From: Actinomycetospora sp. NBRC 106378
GTDB taxonomy: Bacteria > Actinomycetota > Actinomycetes > Mycobacteriales > Pseudonocardiaceae
Direction of reading: 5' to 3'
Assembly (NCBI RefSeq): GCF_030269685.1
Contig: NZ_BSTT01000001.1
Location: forward strand, 496,001-560,000
Length of the DNA: 64,000 bases
Each line of letters starts with the position of its first letter. The first letter of the stretch is position 1. The translations under genes and the position numbers were made by a program. Shown here one piece after another: positions 38,546 to 46,963 of this stretch. The notes under the pieces were generated by a model. The model did not search any database. It had not been told where the DNA came from and saw only the letters and a list, made by a program, of their open reading frames with translations.

Positions 38546-39351
38546 GACGCACCTCCCGGGAGTTCGGTCGCTTCGGTGGGACGGTCGGGCGAGGCGTCGG
38601 GCATCGGGGGCGCGGTCCAGCCGCGCTCCTCCGCGAGCCGCGCGCCGCGCAGCGTGGCCTCGTCGGCGCTCGGGCCGGCGTTCGCCGCCGCTCCGCCGAC
38701 CTCGGGGTCGTCGAAGAACCCGGCGAGCAACAGCTCGATGCGGCGGAAGTCGGTCAGCGGGGCGCCCCGGGTCGGGTGCGGCTTCTCGCCCCGCTGCAGC
38801 GCCTCGATGATCTCGACCGCGCTGTCCACCGTCTGGCGGTCGTAGAACTCGTAGTTCACGGTGAGCACGGGCGCGAGGTCGCAGGCCGCGAGGCACTCGG
38901 CGTGCTCGATCGTCAGGCTGCCCGGGGTCCCCGGCTCGCCCGCCGTCTGCTCGTGGCCGATCCCGCCGAGGCGCTCGCGCACCGCGGCGTAGATGTCGTC
39001 GCCGCCGAGCGCCGCGCACAGCGTGTTGGTGCACACGCTGACCAGGTGCTCGCCGACCGGCTCGCGCTTGTACATGGTGTAGAACGTCGCGACCGCCGAG
39101 ACCTCGGCGGGCGTGATGTCGAGGATCTCGGCGCAGAACGCGACGCCGGCGCGGCTCACGTGGCCCTCGACGTACTGCACGAGGTGCAGCAGCGGCAGCA
39201 GGGCCGAGCGCGGCTCCGGGTAGCGCGCCACGATCGCCGCGGCCCGCTCGCGCTGGCCGTCGAACACCGAGACGTCGACGTCGGTGTCGGGACGCACCCG
39301 GGGACGCTCGGCGTCGGTGGGGCTCAGAGCGGGGTTCACGTGGGTGGTCAT
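38542..39351 (-). CDS. nuoE: NADH-quinone oxidoreductase subunit E
   Basis: 269 residues. The thioredoxin-like 2Fe-2S domain (about 40-190) has ligands in [13 protein letters not shown] (CxxxxC) and [12 protein letters not shown] (CxxxC). Roughly 70 further residues at the C terminus are low in complexity and absent from E. coli NuoE (166), typical of actinobacterial versions. ATG 39351 overlaps the nuoD stop by 4 nt. Confidence 0.96.
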
Positions 39352-40682
39352 CGGTCGCAGCCCCCCATCACGGGGTCGAGGCTCGCCAGCGCGGCGATGA
39401 CGTCGGAGACCATCCCGCCCTCGCACATCGCCGGCGCGGCCTGCAGGTTGACGAAGCTGGGCTCGCGCAGGTGCACGCGCAGCGGGCGGGTGCCGCCGTC
39501 GGAGACGAGGTGGGCGCCGAGTTCGCCGCGGGGCGACTCGATCGGCACGTAGGCCTGCCCCGCCGGGACCTTGAAGCCCTCGGTGACCAGCTTGAAGTGG
39601 TGGATCAGGGACTCCATCGACTGCCCCATGATCTGGCGGACGTGCTCGAGGGAGTTGCCCATGCCGTCGGCGCCGACCGAGAGCTTGGCGGGCCACGCGA
39701 TCTTCGCGTCGCCGACCATGACCGGGCCGGGCTCGAGCGCCTCGACGCACTGCCGGACGATCCGCAGCGACTGGTGCATCTCCTCGACCCGCAGCTTGTA
39801 CCGGGCGAAGGAGTCGGCGGCCGTGTCCGTCGGGACCTCGAAGTCGTACTGGTCGTAGCCGAGGTACGGGTCGACCTTGCGCAGGTCCCAGGCCAGGCCG
39901 GCGGAGCGCAGGATCGGGCCCGTGACGCCGAGCGAGAGGCACCCGTCGAGCGGGAGGTAGCCGATCCCGACGAGGCGCTGCTGCCAGATCGCGTTGCCGG
40001 TGAGCAGCTGGTGGAAGCCGGGCAGGCGCGAGTCCATGACGTCGCAGAACTCGAGGATGCGCTTCTCCGCGCCGTCCGGGAGATCCTGGACGACGCCGCC
40101 GGGACGGATGAACGCGTGGTTCATGCGCAGGCCGGTGAGGAACTCGAGCAGGTGCAGGACCTCCTCGCGCTCCCGGAAGCCGTTGGTCATGCCGGTGAGC
40201 GCGCCGAGCTCCATGCCGCCGGTGGCCAGCGCCACGAGGTGCGAGCCGATCCGGTTGATCTCCATGAGGAGCACCCGGATGACCTGGGCCCGCGTCGGGA
40301 CCTCGATGCCCAGCAGGCGCTCGGTCGACATGCAGTAGGCGGTCTCGGTGAACAGCGGCGCGAGGTAGTCGCACCGGGTCACGAAGGTGACGCCCTGGGT
40401 CCAGGTGCGGTACTCGCAGTTCTTCTCGATCCCGGTGTGCAGGTAGCCGATGACCAGCCGCACGTCGGTGACGGTCTCGCCGGAGATCTCCAGCACGAGG
40501 CGCAGCACGCCGTGCGTGGAGGGGTGCTGCGGCCCCATGTTGATGACGATGCGCTCGTCGCCGGTCGACTCGTCGACGAGCTCGTCCCAGTCACCGCCGG
40601 TGACCGTGTAGACGGTGCCCTCGGTGGTCTCGCGGGAGGAGGCTGCGTAGGGGTCGGTGACGGTGTCGTCGAGGTCGGTCAC
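39348..40682 (-). CDS. nuoD: NADH-quinone oxidoreductase subunit D
   Basis: 444 residues, the 49-kDa homologue forming the quinone site with NuoB and Nuo[16 protein letters not shown] is the signature, with His residues lining the quinone pocket, and [20 protein letters not shown] and [19 protein letters not shown] follow. GTG 40682 overlaps the nuoC stop (GTGA). Confidence 0.97.
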   Translation of the reverse strand: MTDLDDTVTDPYAASSRETTEGTVYTVTGGDWDELVDESTGDERIVINMGPQHPSTHGVLRLVLEISGETVTDVRLVIGYLHTGIEKNCEYRTWTQGVTFVTRCDYLAPLFTETAYCMSTERLLGIEVPTRAQVIRVLLMEINRIGSHLVALATGGMELGALTGMTNGFREREEVLHLLEFLTGLRMNHAFIRPGGVVQDLPDGAEKRILEFCDVMDSRLPGFHQLLTGNAIWQQRLVGIGYLPLDGCLSLGVTGPILRSAGLAWDLRKVDPYLGYDQYDFEVPTDTAADSFARYKLRVEEMHQSLRIVRQCVEALEPGPVMVGDAKIAWPAKLSVGADGMGNSLEHVRQIMGQSMESLIHHFKLVTEGFKVPAGQAYVPIESPRGELGAHLVSDGGTRPLRVHLREPSFVNLQAAPAMCEGGMVSDVIAALASLDPVMGGCDR

Positions 40683-41500
40683 GTGTAGGCCCTCCGCTGG
40701 TCGGGCGGCGGGATCTCGGCGCCCTTGTACTCGACCGGGATGCCGCCCAGCGGGTAGCTCTTGCGCTGAGGGTGGCCGTTCCAGTCGTCCGGCATGAGGA
40801 TCCGGGTCAGGCTCGGGTGGCCGTCGAAGACGATCCCGAACATGTCCCAGGTCTCGCGCTCGTGCCAGTCCGCCGTCGGGTAGATCGACACGAGCGAGGG
40901 GCAGCGCGCGTCCTCGACGTCGAGGCAGACCTCGAGCCGCAGCCGCCGCCGGTAGGTCATGGAGAGCAGCTGCACCACCACGTGCAGCTGCTGCGGGACG
41001 TCCTCGCCGTAGTCCACCCCGGAGACCCCGGAGCAGAACTCGAAGCGCAGCGCCTCGTCGTCGCGCAGGAGCTGCGCGAGCGTCGGCAGGTGCTCGCGGG
41101 CGACGTACCAGGTCATCTCGCCGCGGTCGACGGTCACCTGCGGCACCGCCTCGTCGAACGCGACGAGGCCGCCCTCCTCCAGCGCGGCGGTCGTCTCGTC
41201 GACGACCTCGTCGAACCAGCCGCCGTAGGGCCGCTCGGCCGGGGCCGGGGCGTAGGCCGGGAGGCGGAGGCCGCCGAAGCCCGACGTGTCGCCGGAGCCG
41301 TGGATGCCGAACATGCCCTCGCGGTGGCGGCCGGTGACCGTCGGCGCGTGCGGGCGGTGCTGCTCGACCGGGGAGAACGCGACCGCGCCGGGCTCGGTGT
41401 GCTCGGAGGAGCCCGCGGTCGCCCCGGTCGGGCCGGACGCCCCGCCCGTCCCGGTCGGGGGCACATGGGGCTGCTTCGACGCGTCCTTGCTGTCGGCCAT
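40679..41500 (-). CDS. nuoC: NADH-quinone oxidoreductase subunit C
   Basis: 273 residues. The 30-kDa domain lies in the C-terminal part with [19 protein letters not shown], its family motif, and [20 protein letters not shown]. The first 90 residues are a Gly/Thr/Pro-rich hydrophilic extension not seen in shorter homologues. Start ATG 41500, 2 nt from the nuoB stop. Confidence 0.96.
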   Translation of the reverse strand: MADSKDASKQPHVPPTGTGGASGPTGATAGSSEHTEPGAVAFSPVEQHRPHAPTVTGRHREGMFGIHGSGDTSGFGGLRLPAYAPAPAERPYGGWFDEVVDETTAALEEGGLVAFDEAVPQVTVDRGEMTWYVAREHLPTLAQLLRDDEALRFEFCSGVSGVDYGEDVPQQLHVVVQLLSMTYRRRLRLEVCLDVEDARCPSLVSIYPTADWHERETWDMFGIVFDGHPSLTRILMPDDWNGHPQRKSYPLGGIPVEYKGAEIPPPDQRRAYT

Positions 41501-41502
41501 GG

Positions 41503-42060
41503 CTACTTCCGCCCGTACTTGACCGACGACGGCAGCAGCTCGAGCGTCTCGCCCTGCGCGCGGCGCTCGGCGGCCAGCTCGGCGCGGACGGGACCCAGCG
41601 GCTCGACCTGGATCTTCTGGTGCAGCTTGAGGATCGCGTCGATCAGCATCTCCGGCCGCGGCGGGCAGCCGGGCAGGTACATGTCGACGGGCACCACGTG
41701 GTCGACGCCCTGCACGACCGCGTAGTTGTTGAACATGCCGCCGGACGACGCGCACACGCCCATGGCGAGCACCCAGCGCGGCTCGGCCATCTGGTCGTAG
41801 ATCTGGCGCAGGACGGGCGCCATCTTGTTGGTCACGCGGCCCGCCACGATCATCAGGTCGGCCTGCCGCGGGCTGGGGCGGAACACCTCCATGCCGAAGC
41901 GGCCGAGGTCGTAGCGCGGCGCGCCCGACGTCATCATCTCGATCGCGCAGCAGGCCAGGCCGAAGGTGGCCGGCCACAGCGAGGCCTTGCGGGTCCAGTT
42001 GACCAGTCCTTCGACGGTGGCCAGCAGGATGCCGTTCGGCAGCTTCTCCTCGAGTCCCAT
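41503..42060 (-). CDS. nuoB: NADH-quinone oxidoreductase subunit B
   Basis: 185 residues carrying cluster N2, the last iron-sulfur cluster before quinone. Ligands are the tandem Cys of LACCAIEMM, Cys in [12 protein letters not shown] and Cys in [10 protein letters not shown]. Length and spacing are normal. ATG 42060 follows nuoA after 11 nt. Confidence 0.97.
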   Translation of the reverse strand: MGLEEKLPNGILLATVEGLVNWTRKASLWPATFGLACCAIEMMTSGAPRYDLGRFGMEVFRPSPRQADLMIVAGRVTNKMAPVLRQIYDQMAEPRWVLAMGVCASSGGMFNNYAVVQGVDHVVPVDMYLPGCPPRPEMLIDAILKLHQKIQVEPLGPVRAELAAERRAQGETLELLPSSVKYGRK

Positions 42061-42071
42061 GAGCTACGTCC

Positions 42072-42452
42072 CTACGTCCAGTCCAGGCCGCCGCGCCGCC
42101 ACACGTAGGCGTAGGCGAAGGCGACGGTCCCGATGAAGAGCACGATCTCGACCAGCCCGAACAGGCCGAGGGCATCGATGTTGATCACGAACGGGTAGAG
42201 GAACACCATCTCGATGTCGAAGAGGATGAACAGCATCGCCGTGAGGTAGTAGGCGACCGGCACGCGGCCGCCGCCGACCACCGGCTGCGGCGACGGTTCG
42301 ATCCCGCACTCGTAGGTGTCGAGCTTCGCCCGGTTGTAGCGCCGCGGGCCGATGTACGGGGCCGCCGTCACCGAGAACAGGGCGAAGCCGCCCGCGAGCA
42401 CGAACATGACGATGAGGGGGACGTAAGCGGTGAGTCCCGCGCTGCCCTGCAT
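42072..42452 (-). CDS. nuoA: NADH-quinone oxidoreductase subunit A
   Basis: 126 residues with three membrane spans; [14 protein letters not shown] is the conserved loop and [14 protein letters not shown] carries the conserved acidic residues. It is the first gene of the 14-gene operon, which runs without gaps to nuoN. A GGAGG ribosome site lies upstream, and a candidate operator is at 42504-42523. Confidence 0.97.
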   Translation of the reverse strand: MQGSAGLTAYVPLIVMFVLAGGFALFSVTAAPYIGPRRYNRAKLDTYECGIEPSPQPVVGGGRVPVAYYLTAMLFILFDIEMVFLYPFVINIDALGLFGLVEIVLFIGTVAFAYAYVWRRGGLDWT

Positions 42453-42503
42453 CGGGGGGAACCTCCTGCTCGATGGTGGTCGAGACGACTGCTGGTGGTC
42501 TGC

Positions 42504-42523
42504 GACACCGCACGATCGGTGTC
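42504..42523. promoter_or_regulatory. Inverted repeat upstream of nuoA
   Basis: GACACCG (42504-42510) and CGGTGTC (42517-42523) are perfect 7-bp arms with a 6-nt spacer, 52-71 nt upstream of the nuoA start. This is a plausible site for a dimeric regulator of the complex I operon; it does not match the Rex consensus. Confidence 0.4.
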
Positions 42524-42605
42524 CGGCGTCACCCCCGGCGGACGGACGCCGACCCTACGGAAGGAGGGGGAACGCCCGGGGGGTGAGGGTGGCCTTAGTC
42601 CGGGC

Positions 42606-43982
42606 TCATGCGGCGGTCTCCTTCCCGACGCCGGGTCGGGTCGGGCGGGCGGGCGCGATCGCCGTCGGCGCCGCCTCCGGCAGCGCCGGGGTGAGCCGCA
42701 GCAGCACCTCGAGCAGCCGGTCGGAGACGTCGCCGTCGCGACGGTCGTGCAGGTTGGCGAGCAGCTTGAGCAGGAAGGCCATGACCCGTCGGCGGGGCAG
42801 CCCGTGGCGGGCGGTCGCCTGGACGAGCCAGGGGTGCCGCAGCGCGTGTGCGAAACGGTTGCCGAGCCGGTAGTAGCTCGCGAGCTCCGCCCGCACCGCC
42901 TCCGGGTAGCCCGCGAGCGCGCGCTCGCGCGACGGCCCCTCCGGGCGCGCGAACGCCTGGATCACGGCCTCCGCCGCCAGCGCCGCGGACTGCATGGCGT
43001 AGGCGATGCCCTCGCCGTTGAACGAGTTGACCATGCCGCCGGCGTCGCCGACGAGCAGCAGGCCGTCGGCGTAGACCGGGGTGCGGTTGAAGCCCATCGG
43101 GAGGGCCGCACCGCCGATCTCGCCGGTCGCGTTCTCCTCGCGCAGGCCCCACTCGGCGGGCAGCGTGTCGCACCAGGCGCGCAGGGTGGCGCGGTAGTTC
43201 GCGCCGCCGGCCGCGTTCGTGCGGTCGAGGATGCCGAGCCCGACGTTGGCGGTGCCGTCCCCCATCCCGAACACCCAGCCGTAGCCGGGCAGCAGACCGC
43301 CGTTCCCGTCGGTGAGCTCGAGGTGGGTCTCGAGGTAGTCGTCGGTGCTCTTCGGGCTCGTGTAGTAGCGACGGACCGCGACGCCGAGCGGGCGGTCGTC
43401 GCGCTTCGCGATGCCGCGCGAGAGGGCGGTGCGGGCGCCGACGCCGTCGGCGGCGATCACCAGCGGCGCGCGGTAGGTGACCGGCTCCCGCTCGGGGCCG
43501 CGGCGCGCCTCGACACCGACCACCCGGCCGGTGCGCTCGTCGGTGATCGCACCCGTGACCGAGGTCCGTTCCTCGATCCGCGCCCCGGCCGCCCGCGCGT
43601 GGTCGGCGAGCAGCTGGTCGAAGTCGCGGCGGGGCCGGACCATGCCGTAGGGCGGGAAGCTCGTGAGCTCGGGCCAGTCGAGGTCCACCGACATCCCCGC
43701 GCCGTACACGCGCAGGCCCCTGTTGTGCAGCCAGCCCGCCTCGGGCCGGGTGTCGATCCCGAGGTCGACCAGCTGCTTGACCGCCCGCGGCGTCAGCCCG
43801 TCGCCGCACACCTTCTCGCGCGGGAACGCGGCCTTCTCCAGGACGAGCACGTCGAGACCCGCGCGGGCGAGGTGGGTCGCGGCGGTCGACCCGGCCGGAC
43901 CGGCGCCGACCACAATCACGTCGGCCGCGCAGTCGTCACCCCCGACACGACGCCGGGTGCGCTCGTGGTGGTGAGCGGACAC
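42606..43982 (-). CDS. menJ: Geranylgeranyl reductase family flavoprotein, probable menaquinone reductase MenJ
   Basis: 458 residues: Rossmann FAD motif DVIVVGAGPAGSTAATHLA, FPREKVCGDGLTPRAV typical of the geranylgeranyl reductase family, and GDAGGMVNSFNGEGIAYAM for the FAD pyrophosphate. MenJ in mycobacteria saturates one isoprene unit of menaquinone. Location beside menG and the other menaquinone genes supports that role over chlorophyll-type or archaeal lipid reductases. GTG 43982 has GGAGG 8 nt upstream; the open frame extends to 44063 without support. A Rex-like site lies just upstream. Confidence 0.85.
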   Translation of the reverse strand: MSAHHHERTRRRVGGDDCAADVIVVGAGPAGSTAATHLARAGLDVLVLEKAAFPREKVCGDGLTPRAVKQLVDLGIDTRPEAGWLHNRGLRVYGAGMSVDLDWPELTSFPPYGMVRPRRDFDQLLADHARAAGARIEERTSVTGAITDERTGRVVGVEARRGPEREPVTYRAPLVIAADGVGARTALSRGIAKRDDRPLGVAVRRYYTSPKSTDDYLETHLELTDGNGGLLPGYGWVFGMGDGTANVGLGILDRTNAAGGANYRATLRAWCDTLPAEWGLREENATGEIGGAALPMGFNRTPVYADGLLLVGDAGGMVNSFNGEGIAYAMQSAALAAEAVIQAFARPEGPSRERALAGYPEAVRAELASYYRLGNRFAHALRHPWLVQATARHGLPRRRVMAFLLKLLANLHDRRDGDVSDRLLEVLLRLTPALPEAAPTAIAPARPTRPGVGKETAA

Positions 43983-44004
43983 CAGGGAAACCTCCCGACA
44001 CCCC

Positions 44005-44022
44005 TTGTGAAATCGTTCACTA
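44005..44022. promoter_or_regulatory. Rex-like operator upstream of menJ
   Basis: The plus strand reads TTGTGAAATCGTTCACTA, matching the Rex consensus TTGTGAAnnnnTTCACAA at all but one of the 14 fixed positions. It lies 23-40 nt upstream of the menJ GTG, and a possible minus-strand -10 (TAGACT, plus 44039-44044) is just beyond it, so a bound Rex would block transcription near the start site. Confidence 0.65.
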
Positions 44023-44118
44023 GCTCCGGGCGGGGCCGAGTCTAGGCATGTTGCGTGCGACACGCCCGGTGGATCCGGGTTTGATCTCGTGACGACCGGG
44101 ATCGACCGTTGTCCGCCC

Positions 44119-44142
44119 CGGTCGTCCGCACGCGGACGACCG
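44119..44142 (-). terminator. Hairpin after menG
   Basis: Perfect 10-bp arms 44119-44128 and 44133-44142 with a CACG loop, located 10 nt after the menG stop on the minus strand. It separates menG from the menJ promoter. Confidence 0.6.
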
Positions 44143-44151
44143 CGTGGGCGA

Positions 44152-44847
44152 TCAGCGGACGGCGGTGTGCAGGGCGACGATGCCGCCCGTGAGGTCGCGC
44201 CAGCTGACCGCGCGCCACCCGGCGGCGGTGATGCGTCGGGCGAGCGCCGGCTGGTCGGGCCAGGACCGGATCGACTCGGCGAGGTAGACGTACGCGTCGG
44301 GGTTGGAGCTGACCGCCCGCGCCACCCGGGGCAGGGCCCGCATCAGGTAGTCGGTGTAGACCCGGCGGAACGGCCCCCAGGTGGGCGTCGAGAACTCGCA
44401 GATCGCGAGCGTGCCGCCGGGCCTGGTCACCCGCGCGAACTCGGCGAGGGCGGCGTCGGGCTCGACGACGTTGCGCAGCCCGAACGACATGACGACCGCG
44501 TCGACCGAGGCGTCGGGCAGCGGGAGCGTCATGGCGTCGGCGGCGAGGTAGGGCACCACGCCCGCATGCTTGGCCCGACCCGCCTGCAGCATGCCCAGCG
44601 AGAAGTCCGCGGCCAGGCACGTCGCACCGGTGCGCGCGAGCTCGACGGTGGACACCCCGGTCCCGGCGGCGATGTCGAGGACGACGTCGCCGGGGCCGAT
44701 CGTCAGCGCCTCGCGCGTGGCCCGCCGCCAGGCGCGGTCGCGCCCGAAGGACAGCACGGTGTTCGTGACGTCGTAGCGCGCCGCCACCCCGTCGAACATG
44801 CGGGCGACGGCGGAGGGATCACGGTCGAGACCGGCGCGGGTGGACAT
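44152..44847 (-). CDS. menG: Demethylmenaquinone methyltransferase
   Basis: 231 residues of the UbiE/MenG type. The SAM motif is [16 protein letters not shown] (about 56-71), and [21 protein letters not shown] and [14 protein letters not shown] are diagnostic of the quinone methyltransferase branch. It adds the final methyl group to demethylmenaquinone. The ATG at 44847 has a TACGCT hexamer 8 nt upstream, overlapping the end of the DUF3592 gene. With no ubiquinone genes nearby, MenG rather than UbiE activity is expected. Confidence 0.93.
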   Translation of the reverse strand: MSTRAGLDRDPSAVARMFDGVAARYDVTNTVLSFGRDRAWRRATREALTIGPGDVVLDIAAGTGVSTVELARTGATCLAADFSLGMLQAGRAKHAGVVPYLAADAMTLPLPDASVDAVVMSFGLRNVVEPDAALAEFARVTRPGGTLAICEFSTPTWGPFRRVYTDYLMRALPRVARAVSSNPDAYVYLAESIRSWPDQPALARRITAAGWRAVSWRDLTGGIVALHTAVR

Positions 44848-44853
44848 CGAGGG

Positions 44854-45423
44854 TCAGCGTACGGCGCCGACCGGCTCGCGGTCGGGCGTCACGTCGTCGT
44901 CGGGCGCGGGCACGGTCGCGGCCTCGGCGGCCCGACGACGGCGGGCGAGCGCCCAGGCGGTCGGCCCGAGGACGACCCACAGTCCGACGACGCCCAGCGC
45001 GACCGGCCCGAGCCCCTCGGTCCAGGACCGGCCCGCCACGCGGACGAGCTCGGGCTTCGACCGGTCGTACTCCACGACGACGTACTGCCCGGGTTCCAGG
45101 CCGCGCGGGTAGAGCACGCCGGTGGCGGGGGTCAGGACCGCGCCGTCGGAGGCGGTGAAGCGGACGAACGTGTGCCCGGCGTCCCCGCCGTCGAGGACCT
45201 CGGCGACCGTGGTGCCCTCGTCCGCCGAGATCGACGCGTCGTTGCGCGCGGCGCCCACGAGCACCAGCACGGCGAGCACCGACAGCACGAGGCCGATCCC
45301 GACGACGATCCCCGCCGCGCGGCGGGCGACGGGGGCGAGGGCGGTGCCGGTGACGTCCCACGCCGTCCGCGCGCCCGCGCGCAGGGCACGGAACCGCCCG
45401 TCCACCGTTGCACGCAGGTCCAC
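44854..45423 (-). CDS. DUF3592 membrane protein
   Basis: 189 residues. Two membrane spans bracket an exported beta-rich domain: AAGIVVGIGLVLSVLAVLVLV (about 36-56) and LGVVGLWVVLGPTAWALA (about 140-157). The middle (GVLYPRGLEPGQYVVVEYDRSKP) is the DUF3592 pattern. A similar protein sits beside menaquinone genes in mycobacteria, as I recall. Start GTG 45423, with a TACCCT hexamer 7 nt upstream. Function unknown. Confidence 0.75.
   Translation of the reverse strand: MDLRATVDGRFRALRAGARTAWDVTGTALAPVARRAAGIVVGIGLVLSVLAVLVLVGAARNDASISADEGTTVAEVLDGGDAGHTFVRFTASDGAVLTPATGVLYPRGLEPGQYVVVEYDRSKPELVRVAGRSWTEGLGPVALGVVGLWVVLGPTAWALARRRRAAEAATVPAPDDDVTPDREPVGAVR
44856..44861 (-). promoter_or_regulatory. 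-10 hexamer of a leaderless promoter (menG)
   Basis: Minus-strand TACGCT ends 8 nt before the menG ATG and overlaps the last codons of the DUF3592 gene, so menG can be transcribed independently. Confidence 0.45.
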
Positions 45424-45430
45424 GGGACCG

Positions 45431-45436
45431 AGGGTA
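45431..45436 (-). promoter_or_regulatory. -10 hexamer of a leaderless promoter (DUF3592 gene)
   Basis: Minus-strand TACCCT ends 7 nt before the GTG at 45423. No ribosome site lies between. Confidence 0.5.
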
Positions 45437-45588
45437 GTGAGCGTCGGTCCGGCGACGGGTCTCCGCGCGGGACCCGTGCGCCGTCCGGGGGACGCCGGGG
45501 GGCGAACGGACGGGGGCGGGGCAGGACCTCACACCGGCCTCGCGCCCGCCGCCGCGGCCGGGCCACCCGCCGTCGGGACGGCTCACGT

Positions 45589-45648
45589 CGCGAGGTGCAC
45601 ACCGGGCAGGTCCGCGGGAGGAGAGAGCTGCCTGCCGTCGCCCTCGCG
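45589..45648. repeat. 60-bp palindromic repeat, copy C
   Basis: Begins CGCGAGGTGCACACCGGGCAGG and ends GTCGCCCTCGCG. It abuts the mnhG stop codon (45649-45651) directly. The rest of the 45424-45588 interval has no gene. Confidence 0.75.
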
Positions 45649-45996
45649 TCAGCGGGCCGGGTCGTCCTCGCGGTCGGCCAGGTCGTCGCGGTGCAGCAGG
45701 TCCTCGCGGACGCCGCCGGAGCGGTAGGCGAGCCGTCCGACCAGGTGGGCCGTGACCGGGGCGGTGATCAGCTGGAAGGCACCGACGAGCACGAGCATCC
45801 ACGTGTCGACGCTCGTGCGGAGCAGCAGCGCGGCGCCGACGACGACCAGTACGAGACCGGCGGTCTGCGGCTTGGTGGCGGCGTGCATGCGGGAGAGCAC
45901 GTCGGGCAGACGCAGGAGCCCGATCGCGGCGGCGAGTGCGAGCAGCGCGCCGAGGAGGACCAGGACGGCGCCCACGACGTCGAGGAGCCCGGTCAC
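45649..45996 (-). CDS. mnhG: Mrp antiporter subunit G
   Basis: 115 residues with three membrane spans (LVVGALLVLLGALLALAAAIGLL-type first span, HAATKPQTAGLVLVVVGAAL, LVLVGAFQLITAPVTAHLVG). DVLSRMHAATKPQT is the MnhG/MrpG signature. The last subunit gene of the operon; GTG 45996 overlaps the mnhF stop by 4 nt. The stop abuts repeat copy C. Confidence 0.92.
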   Translation of the reverse strand: MTGLLDVVGAVLVLLGALLALAAAIGLLRLPDVLSRMHAATKPQTAGLVLVVVGAALLLRTSVDTWMLVLVGAFQLITAPVTAHLVGRLAYRSGGVREDLLHRDDLADREDDPAR

Positions 45997-46274
45997 GAGC
46001 CACCCCCGGAGCGCTTCCGCCCGACGAAGCGCGCGACCGTCGACGAACCGAGGAAGCCGACGAGGGAGACGGCGACGATCGTGGGGACGATGGCCGAGTC
46101 GCGGGAGAGGGCGACCTGCGCCATCAGCCCGCACATGATGACCGCGACGAGGGCGTCGAGCGCCACGAGCCGGTCCAGCGCGGACGGCCCGAGCACGAAG
46201 CGCCCGAGGACGAGCAGCAGGCTCAGCCCGAGGATCGCGAGGGCCACGGTGAGCAGGACGGACGCGAGGCTCAT
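45993..46274 (-). CDS. mnhF: Mrp antiporter subunit F
   Basis: 93 residues, three short membrane spans; GPSALDRLVALDALVAVIMC is the family pattern. ATG 46274 overlaps the mnhE stop. Required for assembly of the Mrp Na+/H+ antiporter. Confidence 0.92.
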   Translation of the reverse strand: MSLASVLLTVALAILGLSLLLVLGRFVLGPSALDRLVALDALVAVIMCGLMAQVALSRDSAIVPTIVAVSLVGFLGSSTVARFVGRKRSGGGS

Positions 46275-46963
46275 CGGCCGGCCTCCCGGGACGGCAGGGC
46301 GGCGGAGGAGTCGTCGTCGGCTCCGGCCGCGTCGTGCGGCCGGTGCTCGGTCGGCTCGGGGTCGACGGGATCGGGGTCGTCGAGGGGGTCCGTGCCGACC
46401 TCGGTGCGCCCGGAGCTGGCCGCCTCGACCCGGACGCGGTGCACCCCGACCTCCAGCAGGTCCGCCTCGAGCCGGGCGACCTGCGCCCGGAAGCGGTCGA
46501 CGGCCGCGTCGTCGTCGGCGCCGAGCACGTGGGCCCAGAGCGTCCGCTCCTCGGCGGACGCGTCGACCACGACGCTGCCCGGGACGAGGGAGAGGCACTC
46601 GACGAGCATCGCCATGAGGAGCTCCGAGTCGTCGGAGATCTCGACCGCGACGATCGAGCTGCGCGGGGGCGGGCCCGGGCGGACCGACTGCCAGGCCACC
46701 TGGACGCTGGACACGGCGAGGTCCCGGGCGACGTCGAGGACCACGCGGAGCAGGGCGAGGGGCCGCAGCCGACCGCCGGTGGACACCGCGGGCAGCGGGA
46801 ACAGCACGAGGACCCCGACCGCGACGGCGAGGCCGCCGAGCAGGTTGGCCCACGAGAACGTGCCCCACAGCAGGACCCAGACGAGGGTCAACCAGAGCAC
46901 CCGCAGCACCCGGGGACGCCGGCCGAGGAAGCCGCGCTGCACGCCGCCGTCCGCCGCGCTCAC
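46271..46963 (-). CDS. mnhE: Mrp antiporter subunit E
   Basis: 230 residues. Two N-terminal membrane spans and the LVECLSLVPGSVVVD segment identify MnhE. The C-terminal third is a long acidic, Pro/Asp-rich extension (DPLDDPDPVDPEPTEHRPHD) absent from the roughly 160-residue standard form, presumably cytosolic. GTG 46963 overlaps the mnhD stop. Confidence 0.9.
   Translation of the reverse strand: MSAADGGVQRGFLGRRPRVLRVLWLTLVWVLLWGTFSWANLLGGLAVAVGVLVLFPLPAVSTGGRLRPLALLRVVLDVARDLAVSSVQVAWQSVRPGPPPRSSIVAVEISDDSELLMAMLVECLSLVPGSVVVDASAEERTLWAHVLGADDDAAVDRFRAQVARLEADLLEVGVHRVRVEAASSGRTEVGTDPLDDPDPVDPEPTEHRPHDAAGADDDSSAALPSREAGR

Noticed and set aside
42585-42605. An iron-box-like TGAGGGTGGCCTTAG between nuoA and menJ
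   Set aside because: Too many mismatches to the DtxR/IdeR 19-bp consensus, and it lies at the menJ stop rather than over a promoter.
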